Source: Candidatus Omnitrophota bacterium (lineage in GTDB: Bacteria; Omnitrophota; Gorgyraeia; Gygaellales; Profunditerraquicolaceae). From it: 14,050 bases of DNA. The notes beneath the pieces were generated by a model. It searched no databases, was not told the origin of the DNA, and was given only the letters and a program-made list of their open reading frames with translations. A program made the position numbers and the translations under genes. Numbering within the stretch: the first letter of the stretch is position 1; the number at the start of each line of letters is the position of its first letter. Shown here piece after piece: positions 1 to 7,289 of the stretch. Where the stretch lies: positions 1-14,050 of the forward strand of contig JAQTMD010000018.1 of the NCBI GenBank assembly GCA_028714595.1, in the 5' to 3' direction.

Positions 1-483
1 GTAGAGGGTCAAAAGCGGCAATACCACTGCCATGGCCACGAAGCGCGGCACCACCAGGTACTTGATGGGATTGGCTGCCAGGGTCTCGAGCGCGTCGATC
101 TGCTCGGTGACCTGCATGGAACCCAGTTCCGCGGTGATGGCAGCGCCCACGCGGCCGGCCACGACCAGGGCGGTGATCACCGGCCCCAGTTCCCGCACGA
201 TCGACAGGGCCACGACGCTGGAGATGTACATTTCGGCGCCGAACCTGATCATCATGTACGAGATCTGGAACGCCATGATCACGCCGATAAAGAACGAGAT
301 GAGCGACACCAGCGACAGGCTGTCCACTCCCGCTTTCTTGGCCTGCTCGAAAATGCGGCGCCTGCTGTACGGCGGAGCGAACGTCCAGTAGATGCTCTGG
401 AAGGCGAGGTTGCTCACTCCCCCCAGAAAAGCGATGAACGTCGCAAACCTTGTGGCGATGTCGTCCTTTACGTGTCCGAACAT
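1..483 (-). CDS. mlaE: MlaE-family ABC transporter permease (partial, N-terminal 161 residues)
   Basis: Integral inner-membrane permease of the MlaFEDB-type ABC system, which moves phospholipids between inner and outer membrane and keeps the outer membrane asymmetric. The open frame starts at the ATG at 483-481 and is still open at the window edge, so about 100 residues of a usual ~260 are missing. An amphipathic N-terminal stretch is followed by a hydrophobic segment at residues ~55-80 and then the family's most conserved part: ELGPV at 98-102, AGRVGAAITAELGSM at 109-123 and EQIDAL at 127-132, the region that in this family contacts the ATPase. The ATG lies one base after the clpC stop, so it is probably translated by coupling as the last visible gene of the operon. 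An ATPase (MlaF-like) and an MCE protein would be expected further left, outside the window. Family assignment is firm; the exact substrate is inferred. Confidence 0.9.
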   Translation of the reverse strand, partial: MFGHVKDDIATRFATFIAFLGGVSNLAFQSIYWTFAPPYSRRRIFEQAKKAGVDSLSLVSLISFFIGVIMAFQISYMMIRFGAEMYISSVVALSIVRELGPVITALVVAGRVGAAITAELGSMQVTEQIDALETLAANPIKYLVVPRFVAMAVVLPLLTLY

Positions 484-484
484 G

Positions 485-2896
485 TCATTCGAATATCAGT
501 TCCTGGTTTTTCCGTTGTATTTTTACCGTTGAACCCTCGCCGAACCTCTTGGAGATGATCTCCGACGCCAGCGGGTCTTCGAGGAACCGCTGTATGGTAC
601 GCTTCAGGGGGCGGGCGCCGAACACCGGGTCAAAGCCTTTTTCGATGAGGAATTCCTTGGCCTCGGGCGACACCTCGAGCGCGATGCGCTGTTCCTTCAG
701 CCGGTCGGCGACGTGCGCGATCTCGATATCGATGATCTTGACCAGGTCCTCTTTGGCGAGCGGCCTGAACACGATGATATCGTCGATCCTGTTCAGGAAC
801 TCCGGTTTAAAGGTGCGCTTGACCTCTTCCAGGAGCTTCTCTTTCATCTCCTGGTACGTGATGTCTTCTTTGTGTTCCTTGAAACCTATTGCGCCCGTCT
901 TGCGTATCAGCTCCGCGCCGACGTTAGAGGTCATGATCACCACGGTGTTGCGGAAATCGACCTTGCGCGCAAAGCTGTCGGTGAGCCTGCCGTCTTCAAA
1001 GACCTGCAGGAGCAGGTTGAAAACGTCGGGGTGCGCCTTTTCTATCTCATCCAGCAGGATCACCGAATAGGGCCTGCGCCGCACCTTTTCCGTGAGCTGC
1101 CCGCCTTCCTCGTAGCCGACGTAGCCCGGCGGCGCACCGATGAGGCGCGATACATTGAACTTCTCCATGTATTCGGACATGTCCAGCTGGATCAGCGCTT
1201 CTTCATGGCCGAACATGTAATCCGCAAGCGCCCGGGCAAGCAGGGTCTTGCCGACTCCGGTCGGGCCCAGGAAGATGAACGAGCCGATCGGCCGGCGCGG
1301 GTCCTTGATCCCTGCCCGCGAACGCCGGACCGCCGAAGCGATGGCGGCAATGGCCTCGTCCTGGCCCACCACGCGCTTGTGCAGCTCTTCCTCGATCTTC
1401 AAGAGCTTCTCGCCTTCCTTCTGCTCAAGACGGAATATGGGTATGCCGGTCCACTGCGAGACGATCTTGGCGATCTCTTCCTCGCCGACCTGCGGCCGGA
1501 TCTTGTCTTTTGTCTGGGCCCAGTCGCGGTTAAGCTTTTCCAGTTCATCGCGCGCATGGCGTTCCTGGTCGCGCAGCGCAGCCGCCTTTTCGAAATCCTG
1601 GTCCTTGATATACATCTCTTTTTCCTTGCGCAGTCCTTCGACCTTCGCCTCCAGCTCCTTTATCTCGGGCGGCACCACCAGGACGTTGAGGCGCGCGCGC
1701 GAGCCGGATTCGTCGATGAGGTCGATGGCCTTGTCCGGGAGGAACCTGCCGGAGATATACCGGTCGGATAATTTTGCCGCGGCCGCCAAAGCCTCATCGG
1801 TAAAGGCGACACGGTGATGCGATTCGTACCGTTCGCGCAGGCCTTTTAAGATCTCAACGGTCTGTTCCACCGTCGGCGGCTCGACCATGATGGTCTGGAA
1901 CCGGCGCTCAAGGGCGGCGTCTTTTTCGATGTACTTGCGGTATTCGTCAAGGGTAGTGGCGCCGATGCACTGGATCTCGCCGCGCGAAAGCGCCGGCTTC
2001 AGGATGTTCGATGCGTCAATGGCCCCTTCCGCGGCGCCCGCACCCACGAGGGTATGCAGTTCGTCGATGAAGATGATGACGTCCTGCGAACGCTTGATCT
2101 CCTCCATGACCGCCTTGATGCGTTCCTCGAACTGGCCGCGGTACTTGGTGCCGGCCACCATGAGCGCGAGGTCCAGCACGATCAGCCGCTTGTGACGCAG
2201 GACCTCCGGCACATTGCCGGCGATGATAGCCTGCGCGAGTCCTTCGACGATGGCGGTCTTTCCCACGCCTGCCTCGCCCAGAAGCACGGGGTTGTTCTTG
2301 GTCCTGCGGCTCAATATCTGTATGACCCGCTCGATCTCCATTTTGCGGTTGATGACGGGGTCAAGCTTGTTCTCTTTTGCCAGCGCGGTCAAGTCGCGGC
2401 CAAAGGCATCCAGGGCAGGGGTCTTGGTCTTGGCGCCCTGCTGGCCGAAGCCGGGGAGCTCGGAACCCAGGACTTCCATGATCTTGTTACGCACGGTGCT
2501 TAAGTCCATGCCGAGATTAAGGAGCACCTGCGAGGCAACGCCCTCTTCTTCGCGGATGAGACCCAGGAGCAGATGCTCGGTGCCGATGTAATTATGCCCG
2601 AGGGAACGCGCTTCTTCCGCCGCCAGCTCCAGCGCTTTTTTCGCGCGCGGGGTAAAAGGCAGGTCGCCGATTATCTGCGTTGCCGGGCCGGGCTGCACCA
2701 GCTTTTCTATCTCGATGCGGATGTTCTCCAGAGAAACGCCCATCTTTTCCAGCACCGTCGCTGCCACGCCCTCCCCTTCACGGATCAGGCCCAGCAGGAT
2801 ATGCTCGGTGCCGATGTAATCATGGTTGAAACGCTTGGCCTCCTCTTTGGCCAGGATGATGACTTTACGCGCCCGTTCAGTGAACCGGTTAAACAT
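485..2896 (-). CDS. clpC: ClpC-type AAA+ unfoldase of the ClpCP protease
   Basis: Hexameric unfoldase that feeds substrates, including phospho-arginine-tagged proteins, to ClpP in the cytoplasm. The 803 residues are full length for ClpC. Two Clp N-domain repeats occupy residues ~1-140, each with a YIGTEH(I/L)LLGLIRE core. The first AAA+ module has Walker A GEAGVGKT at 207-214 and Walker B ending FIDE at ~279. The middle region carries a UVR-like segment (~426-460, DQDFEKAAALRD), which separates ClpC from ClpA/ClpB. The second AAA+ module has Walker A GPTGVGKT at 544-551 and LLDE at 614-617. An IGF tripeptide at 670-672 sits where ClpP-partner ATPases carry their docking loop, so a ClpP elsewhere in the genome is expected. 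A strong purine-rich GGGGAGGGG lies upstream of the ATG. It follows mcsB by 38 bp and overlaps nothing. No CtsR or CIRCE operator is visible nearby. Confidence 0.97.
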   Translation of the reverse strand: MFNRFTERARKVIILAKEEAKRFNHDYIGTEHILLGLIREGEGVAATVLEKMGVSLENIRIEIEKLVQPGPATQIIGDLPFTPRAKKALELAAEEARSLGHNYIGTEHLLLGLIREEEGVASQVLLNLGMDLSTVRNKIMEVLGSELPGFGQQGAKTKTPALDAFGRDLTALAKENKLDPVINRKMEIERVIQILSRRTKNNPVLLGEAGVGKTAIVEGLAQAIIAGNVPEVLRHKRLIVLDLALMVAGTKYRGQFEERIKAVMEEIKRSQDVIIFIDELHTLVGAGAAEGAIDASNILKPALSRGEIQCIGATTLDEYRKYIEKDAALERRFQTIMVEPPTVEQTVEILKGLRERYESHHRVAFTDEALAAAAKLSDRYISGRFLPDKAIDLIDESGSRARLNVLVVPPEIKELEAKVEGLRKEKEMYIKDQDFEKAAALRDQERHARDELEKLNRDWAQTKDKIRPQVGEEEIAKIVSQWTGIPIFRLEQKEGEKLLKIEEELHKRVVGQDEAIAAIASAVRRSRAGIKDPRRPIGSFIFLGPTGVGKTLLARALADYMFGHEEALIQLDMSEYMEKFNVSRLIGAPPGYVGYEEGGQLTEKVRRRPYSVILLDEIEKAHPDVFNLLLQVFEDGRLTDSFARKVDFRNTVVIMTSNVGAELIRKTGAIGFKEHKEDITYQEMKEKLLEEVKRTFKPEFLNRIDDIIVFRPLAKEDLVKIIDIEIAHVADRLKEQRIALEVSPEAKEFLIEKGFDPVFGARPLKRTIQRFLEDPLASEIISKRFGEGSTVKIQRKNQELIFE

Positions 2897-2934
2897 AAGT
2901 GGACCCCTCCCCTGTCTATGCTGTTTTTTGGCCC

Positions 2935-3990
2935 TTATGACCCTTGGCTTAATTTAGTGCGAATAAGCTCCGCTCGCGTGACGTCCCTTTCCCCTTGCGT
3001 CAACTTCTTGTTCTCCATCTTCTGCAGATGCGCCGGCTGCGTGATGATAAAAAGCTCGTTGATGGCCCGGCGGTTGATGTCTTTGATGATTTCCAGGTCT
3101 ACCCCCAGGCGCACCAGCGACAGCAGTTCCGTCGTCTCCTGGCTCGAAATGATGTGCGCGCTCTTCAATATCCCGAAGCTGCGGTTGATCTTGTCTTCGA
3201 GCAGGGGACGGTTCTGCGTCAGGAGCGCCTCGCGCGCCTGCGTCTCCTGTTCGATGATCTGCCTGATCAGGCCGTTGATATTGTCGATGATCTCGGTGTC
3301 GCTGCGGCCCAGCGACACCTGGTTGGAGATCTGGAAAAAATTTCCCGTTGCCTGGGTGCCTTCGCCGTAGAGGCCGCGCGTGGCAAAACTCAATTTGGCG
3401 ATCGCGGCCAGCACCTGGTTGATCTGGCGCGTCATCACGAGGCCCGGCAGATGCAGCATCACCGAGCCCCGCATGCCCGTGCCGGTGTTCGTCGGGCAGG
3501 CGGTAAGATACCCCCATTCCGGCGAATACGCATAAACGAGTTCCTTTGCCAGGCAGTCGTCGATCCGGTTGATGATGTTGTAGGCCTCGAACAGGTTAAA
3601 TCCGGATTGCATGACCTGGATGCGCAGGTGGTCCTCTTCGTTGACCATGATGGCCACGATCTCTTCGCCGTCGACGAGGATGGCCTTGGAATCGCTCTTT
3701 TGCGCGTGTTCATACGACATCAGGTGCCGCTCCACCAGGAACTGCTTGTCTACGCTGTCAAGGTCCGCAAGCTTGAAGAGCGTGGACTTGCGCAGGTATT
3801 CGACGTTGGCGATCGCCGCTTCCACGCTATCGAGGGACTGCTTGGCCTGCTTCTTGTTCGCCCAGTGCGGAAAGGCCAGCTTCTCAAGGTTGCGGGCAAA
3901 GCGGATGCGGCTGGAGATGACGATGTTGGAATTAGGGCCGCTGCCTTTGAGCCACTCGCTGGTATGTTTCAGGAGATCGTTAAGCTCCAT
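2935..3990 (-). CDS. mcsB: McsB protein-arginine kinase
   Basis: Transfers phosphate from ATP to arginine side chains of proteins, marking them for ClpCP. It belongs to the phosphagen (guanido) kinase fold. The length, 351 residues, matches the family. Visible motifs are the nucleotide-binding SSRIRFARN at 26-34, the acidic NEED at 117-120 that handles the guanidinium group, and the catalytic loop CPTNTGTG at 165-172 with the reactive cysteine C165. A conserved RGLYGEGT stretch follows at 205-212. RDVTRA at 335-340 matches the RDxxRA motif described for the allosteric phospho-arginine pocket of McsB, which separates it from creatine/arginine kinases. All catalytic residues appear present. It starts 4 bp after the mcsA stop with only a weak ribosome-binding site, which suggests translational coupling to its activator McsA. 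Confidence 0.96.
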   Translation of the reverse strand: MELNDLLKHTSEWLKGSGPNSNIVISSRIRFARNLEKLAFPHWANKKQAKQSLDSVEAAIANVEYLRKSTLFKLADLDSVDKQFLVERHLMSYEHAQKSDSKAILVDGEEIVAIMVNEEDHLRIQVMQSGFNLFEAYNIINRIDDCLAKELVYAYSPEWGYLTACPTNTGTGMRGSVMLHLPGLVMTRQINQVLAAIAKLSFATRGLYGEGTQATGNFFQISNQVSLGRSDTEIIDNINGLIRQIIEQETQAREALLTQNRPLLEDKINRSFGILKSAHIISSQETTELLSLVRLGVDLEIIKDINRRAINELFIITQPAHLQKMENKKLTQGERDVTRAELIRTKLSQGS

Positions 3991-3994
3991 GGGA

Positions 3995-4519
3995 TCATTT
4001 GCCTTTATCTTGCTGCTCTTTTTCCTGCAGCTCTTTTATCTGGTCGCGGATGCGCGCTGCCTCTTCGTAGGCTTCCCGCTGGACTGCATCCTGCAGGCGG
4101 CAGCGAAGCTCCTGGATATCCGTCTTTTTCCGGGGGCCCTTGCCTGCGGCGGTCTTGACCGGGACCGGGCACTTGCCGCAATGGGTGCTTGAGCCGTGTA
4201 TGCGTTTGAGCAACGGCTGCAGGAATTTCTTGAAAGTCGCGTAGCACTCGCCGCAGCCGAGCCTCCCGATCTTCTTGAAATCCTTATAGGTCAGGCCACA
4301 GTTCGGGCACTTGGCGACGCTCAATTCCTTTTCCTCGGCAGCGGGCTTCTCGAATTCAGCCAGACCGGCTAAAAGGTCGGACAGGCCGAACTGAGACTCC
4401 ATCTGAGAGCTCTTCTTGCGCGCGCACTCCTCGCAAAGGTGCAGCTCGCTCATCTGGTCGTCAACGATCTCGGTCAGGTGTACTGTCGCAGGATTTTTGC
4501 CGCATACGTCGCACAGCAT
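3995..4519 (-). CDS. mcsA: McsA, zinc-binding activator of the arginine kinase McsB
   Basis: Adaptor that binds and activates McsB and links it to ClpC. The 174 residues hold four CxxC pairs (C3/C6, C29/C32, C71/C74, C89/C92) expected to bind zinc, a basic linker, and a C-terminal UVR domain at ~134-168 with the AYEEAARIRDQI core. This is the order seen in McsA and similar UvrB/UvrC-motif proteins, and the length is close to the usual ~180. The start ATG at 4519-4517 has a GGGAG seven bases upstream. It lies 23 bp after ilvE and 4 bp before mcsB. The Firmicutes operon normally has ctsR directly upstream; here that place is taken by ilvE. Confidence 0.93.
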   Translation of the reverse strand: MLCDVCGKNPATVHLTEIVDDQMSELHLCEECARKKSSQMESQFGLSDLLAGLAEFEKPAAEEKELSVAKCPNCGLTYKDFKKIGRLGCGECYATFKKFLQPLLKRIHGSSTHCGKCPVPVKTAAGKGPRKKTDIQELRCRLQDAVQREAYEEAARIRDQIKELQEKEQQDKGK

Positions 4520-4542
4520 CTCGTTACTCCCTAAGATTCAGC

Positions 4543-5412
4543 TTAATACCTCACTCCCGTTTTCTTGGTCAACGCCCTGAACTTCGAGATCAGGCTCCGG
4601 GTGAGCGTGCCCGGCTTGCCGGTACCGATGGCGCGGCCGTCGACTTTGACCACGGGGATGATCTCCGCGGCAGTGCCGGTCAGGAAACACTCGTCGGCAT
4701 TATACAGTTCGTGGCGCGTCATGACATGCTCATGCGCGGGGATCCTGTTTTTTGAGGCGATCTCAAGCACCGAATCGCGCGTGATGCCGCGCAGCGTCCC
4801 CATGCACTGGGGCGGCGTATAGAGCTCTCCCTTCTTGACGATGAAGATATTGTCTCCGGTGGCCTCGGCGATATACCCGAGCGCATCGAGCATGATCGCC
4901 TCCTCGCAGCCGAAGTTTATCGCCTCTATCTTCGCCAGGATGTTGTTCAGGTAGTTCAGGGACTTGATCTGCGGATTGAGCGCCTCGGGCAGGTTGCGCA
5001 CCGTCGCCACGGTGACGATGGCCAGCCCATCGTTATAGAGCTTCTCCGGGTAAAGCTTGACCTTGTCCGCGATAATGATCACCGTGGCATGACCGTTGCA
5101 CTTGCGCGGGTCAAGGCCGAGGTCGCCTTCGCCCCTGGTCACGACAAGCCTGATATAGGCGTCGCTCAAGTGATTAACCTTCAGCGTTGCCACCGTTGCC
5201 TTGATCATCTGTTCCCGCGACATGGGGATCTTCAACATGATGGTATGCGCGGATTCATATAACCGCACGATGTGCTCTTTGAGTTTGAACACGAGACGGT
5301 TATAGGCGCGGATGCCCTCAAACACGCCGTCGCCGTACAGCAGTCCGTGGTCAAACACCGAGATTTTCGCGTCTTCTTTCTCGTAAAATTTTCCGTTGAT
5401 ATAGATCTTCAT
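4543..5412 (-). CDS. ilvE: Branched-chain amino-acid aminotransferase (class IV, PLP-dependent)
   Basis: Likely catalyses reversible transfer of the amino group between glutamate and the 2-oxo acids of leucine, isoleucine and valine, the last step of their synthesis. The 289-residue protein has the fold-type IV layout: FDHGLLYGDGVFEGIR at 20-35, the PLP-binding lysine K150 in QIKSLNYLNN, the cofactor-contacting E183 in YIAEATGDNIF, GTLRGITR at 205-212 and TGTAAEI at 245-251. GITR and TGTAAE are characteristic of IlvE rather than D-alanine aminotransferase or aminodeoxychorismate lyase, although these relatives cannot be excluded from sequence alone. A clear GGAGGGG precedes the ATG, and the lolD stop is 13 bp upstream. 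Nothing in the context is specific to amino-acid synthesis, so it appears as a lone member of its pathway within a housekeeping operon. Confidence 0.88.
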   Translation of the reverse strand: MKIYINGKFYEKEDAKISVFDHGLLYGDGVFEGIRAYNRLVFKLKEHIVRLYESAHTIMLKIPMSREQMIKATVATLKVNHLSDAYIRLVVTRGEGDLGLDPRKCNGHATVIIIADKVKLYPEKLYNDGLAIVTVATVRNLPEALNPQIKSLNYLNNILAKIEAINFGCEEAIMLDALGYIAEATGDNIFIVKKGELYTPPQCMGTLRGITRDSVLEIASKNRIPAHEHVMTRHELYNADECFLTGTAAEIIPVVKVDGRAIGTGKPGTLTRSLISKFRALTKKTGVRY

Positions 5413-5425
5413 GTCCCCTCCGATC

Positions 5426-6094
5426 CTAGCGGATAAGTATGCCGTCGCGCATCTGATACGCGTTGTGCGCCCTCTTCGCCACGTCCTGGTTATGAGTGAC
5501 GATCAGGATGGTCATCTTGTTTTCCCGGTGTATCCGTTGTATCAATGCAATGATCTCGTCGCTTGTTGCCGAATCCAGGTTTCCGGTCGGTTCGTCGCAC
5601 AATAAGAGCCTGGGGTTGTTGATCAGGGCCCGGACCAGCGCACAGCGCTGTTTTTCTCCGCCGGAAAGCTGCGCGGGAAAATGCCCTGTCCGTTCTCCCA
5701 GCCCTACCCGCTCAAGCAGCTCAAGCGCGCGCTGCCTGACGCCGTCGGCCTTTTCCCTTCCCCGGATCAACCCCGGCATAAGCACGTTTTCCAGTACGGT
5801 GAACTCGGACAAAAGATGATAAAACTGGAAGACAAAACCGATATCCTCGCTGCGCAGCCGCGCAAGCTCACTGTCTTTCAACCGGTAGAGGTCTTTTTCC
5901 TCAAAGAGCACGCTTCCCCGGTCAGGGGCGTCCAGGCCGCCGATGATATGCAGCAGCGTTGATTTTCCCGCGCCCGAAGGCCCGACCAGCGCCACAAACG
6001 TCCCCGGCTCAATCGCCAAATCAATGCCTTTCAGGACATCCAGCTTCTTTGTCCCGCTCTGGTATGATTTGTGGACGCCGTTGACTTTTAGCAT
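5426..6094 (-). CDS. lolD: LolD-like ABC transporter ATPase (lipoprotein release)
   Basis: Cytoplasmic ATPase that powers release of lipoproteins from the inner membrane toward the outer membrane, working with the LolC/E-type permease encoded just upstream. The 222 residues carry Walker A GPSGAGKST at 38-46, Q-loop Q90 in VFQFYHLL, signature LSGGEKQR at 143-150, Walker B LLLCDEP at 163-169, the D-loop NLD, and switch histidine H201. The DEPTGNLD sequence and the short length are typical of the LolD/MacB/FtsE group. The permease partner with zero intergenic bases favours LolD. Its ATG directly abuts the TAG stop of lolC, so the ribosome-binding site lies inside the lolC coding sequence and the two are probably translated together. 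A MacB-like export role is the alternative. Confidence 0.92.
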   Translation of the reverse strand: MLKVNGVHKSYQSGTKKLDVLKGIDLAIEPGTFVALVGPSGAGKSTLLHIIGGLDAPDRGSVLFEEKDLYRLKDSELARLRSEDIGFVFQFYHLLSEFTVLENVLMPGLIRGREKADGVRQRALELLERVGLGERTGHFPAQLSGGEKQRCALVRALINNPRLLLCDEPTGNLDSATSDEIIALIQRIHRENKMTILIVTHNQDVAKRAHNAYQMRDGILIR

Positions 6095-7285
6095 CTATTC
6101 GTACCGCAGCGCCTCGACCGGCGTAAGGCGCGCGGCCTTCTGTGCCGGATAGATCGTTGCCGCCAGCGTGATTACCAGCGCCGCCAGGACGACAAGGCAG
6201 AGGTCCGGCCACAATGCCACTGAAACCGGCATACGGTCGATGTAATAAATGTCCTGCGGCAGTTTTACGAACTGGTATTTCTTAAGCAACAGGCACAGGA
6301 CAATGCCCGCGATCGTTCCCAGCAGCGTCCCCGAGCAGCCGATGAGCAGGCCTTCGTAGGTAAATATCTTTCTGATGTCGGACTGGGGCATGCCGATAGC
6401 CTTGAGCACTCCGATGTCCTTTGTCTTTTCCACCACCATCACCACCAGGGTGCTGGCGATATTGAACGACGCCACCAGCACGATCAACGCGAGGATGATG
6501 AACATCGCCAGTTTCTCAAGCTTCAAAGCCGCAAAAAAACTGGCGTTGGCTTCGGTCCAGGTCTTGATGTTGTAATCGAACCCGATGGCCCGTGCAAGCT
6601 GCGACTTGACCTTGTCTGCCGCAAACATGTTCCCGAGCCTGACGGCCACGCCGCTTATCTGGTCGCCTATCTCAAGCACCTGCTGCGCGGTCGAGCGGTG
6701 CACTATCAAAAGATTGAGATCATAATCATACATCCCCGAGGCAAAAACGCCCACGACTTTTAATTTGTACTCTTTGCCCAGCGGGGAATAAATAGTCATC
6801 TCTGAGCCCACCGGCAAACCCATGTACAGGGATAATTCCTTGCCGATGACTGCCGTACCCGGCGACAGGTCATCAAAAGATCCGCGGCTTATGTACTGCT
6901 TGAACTTGGTGACGTACTGCTCTTTGGCCGGCTCAACGCCCCTGAACTGCAGGGCCATATAGCGGTCGTCGCTCTTGACCAGCACCTGCGCCTGGACAAA
7001 GGGCGCCGTGGCCCTGATCTCGGGGATAGCGCGCAGCTTGGCGTCCAGCGCCTGGTAATCTTTATAGCCGGTAGGCCGGAAGCTGGAGATGTTCAGGTGG
7101 GCGAAATTACCGACGATCTTGTCGCGCAGGTCGCGGTCAAAACCGGTCATCACTGCCAGCACCACGATGAGGGCCATGACTCCGATAGCCACGCCCAGAA
7201 TCGAAATGAGGCTTATCAAAGAGATGAACTTTTCTTTACGCTTGGTCAACAAATAACGCCAGCTGATGAGCAGGTTCACTGACAT
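6095..7285 (-). CDS. lolC: LolC/LolE-type lipoprotein-releasing permease
   Basis: Inner-membrane permease that extracts outer-membrane-destined lipoproteins from the inner membrane, driven by LolD. With the chosen start it has 396 residues. One N-terminal membrane segment lies at ~21-48 and a periplasmic MacB-like domain at ~50-255. A C-terminal FtsX-type block has three membrane segments at ~259-284, 312-334 and 357-380. The cytoplasmic loop EKTKDIGVLKAIGM at 286-299 is the usual ATPase-contact region. The frame is open 24 bases further upstream to 7309, but that start would overlap lysS. The ATG at 7285-7283 begins MSVNLLISWRY, like other LolC proteins, has AGAAG upstream and lies 4 bp after the lysS stop. 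Only one permease gene is seen, so either a homodimer forms (LolCE/LolF-type) or a second permease is encoded elsewhere. Confidence 0.92.
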   Translation of the reverse strand: MSVNLLISWRYLLTKRKEKFISLISLISILGVAIGVMALIVVLAVMTGFDRDLRDKIVGNFAHLNISSFRPTGYKDYQALDAKLRAIPEIRATAPFVQAQVLVKSDDRYMALQFRGVEPAKEQYVTKFKQYISRGSFDDLSPGTAVIGKELSLYMGLPVGSEMTIYSPLGKEYKLKVVGVFASGMYDYDLNLLIVHRSTAQQVLEIGDQISGVAVRLGNMFAADKVKSQLARAIGFDYNIKTWTEANASFFAALKLEKLAMFIILALIVLVASFNIASTLVVMVVEKTKDIGVLKAIGMPQSDIRKIFTYEGLLIGCSGTLLGTIAGIVLCLLLKKYQFVKLPQDIYYIDRMPVSVALWPDLCLVVLAALVITLAATIYPAQKAARLTPVEALRYE

Positions 7286-7289
7286 GGTC

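Noticed and set aside
2897..2934. CtsR box or CIRCE element controlling clpC
   Set aside because: Neither the AGGTCAAA direct repeat nor TTAGCACTC-N9-GAGTGCTAA occurs in the mcsB-clpC gap or upstream of mcsA.
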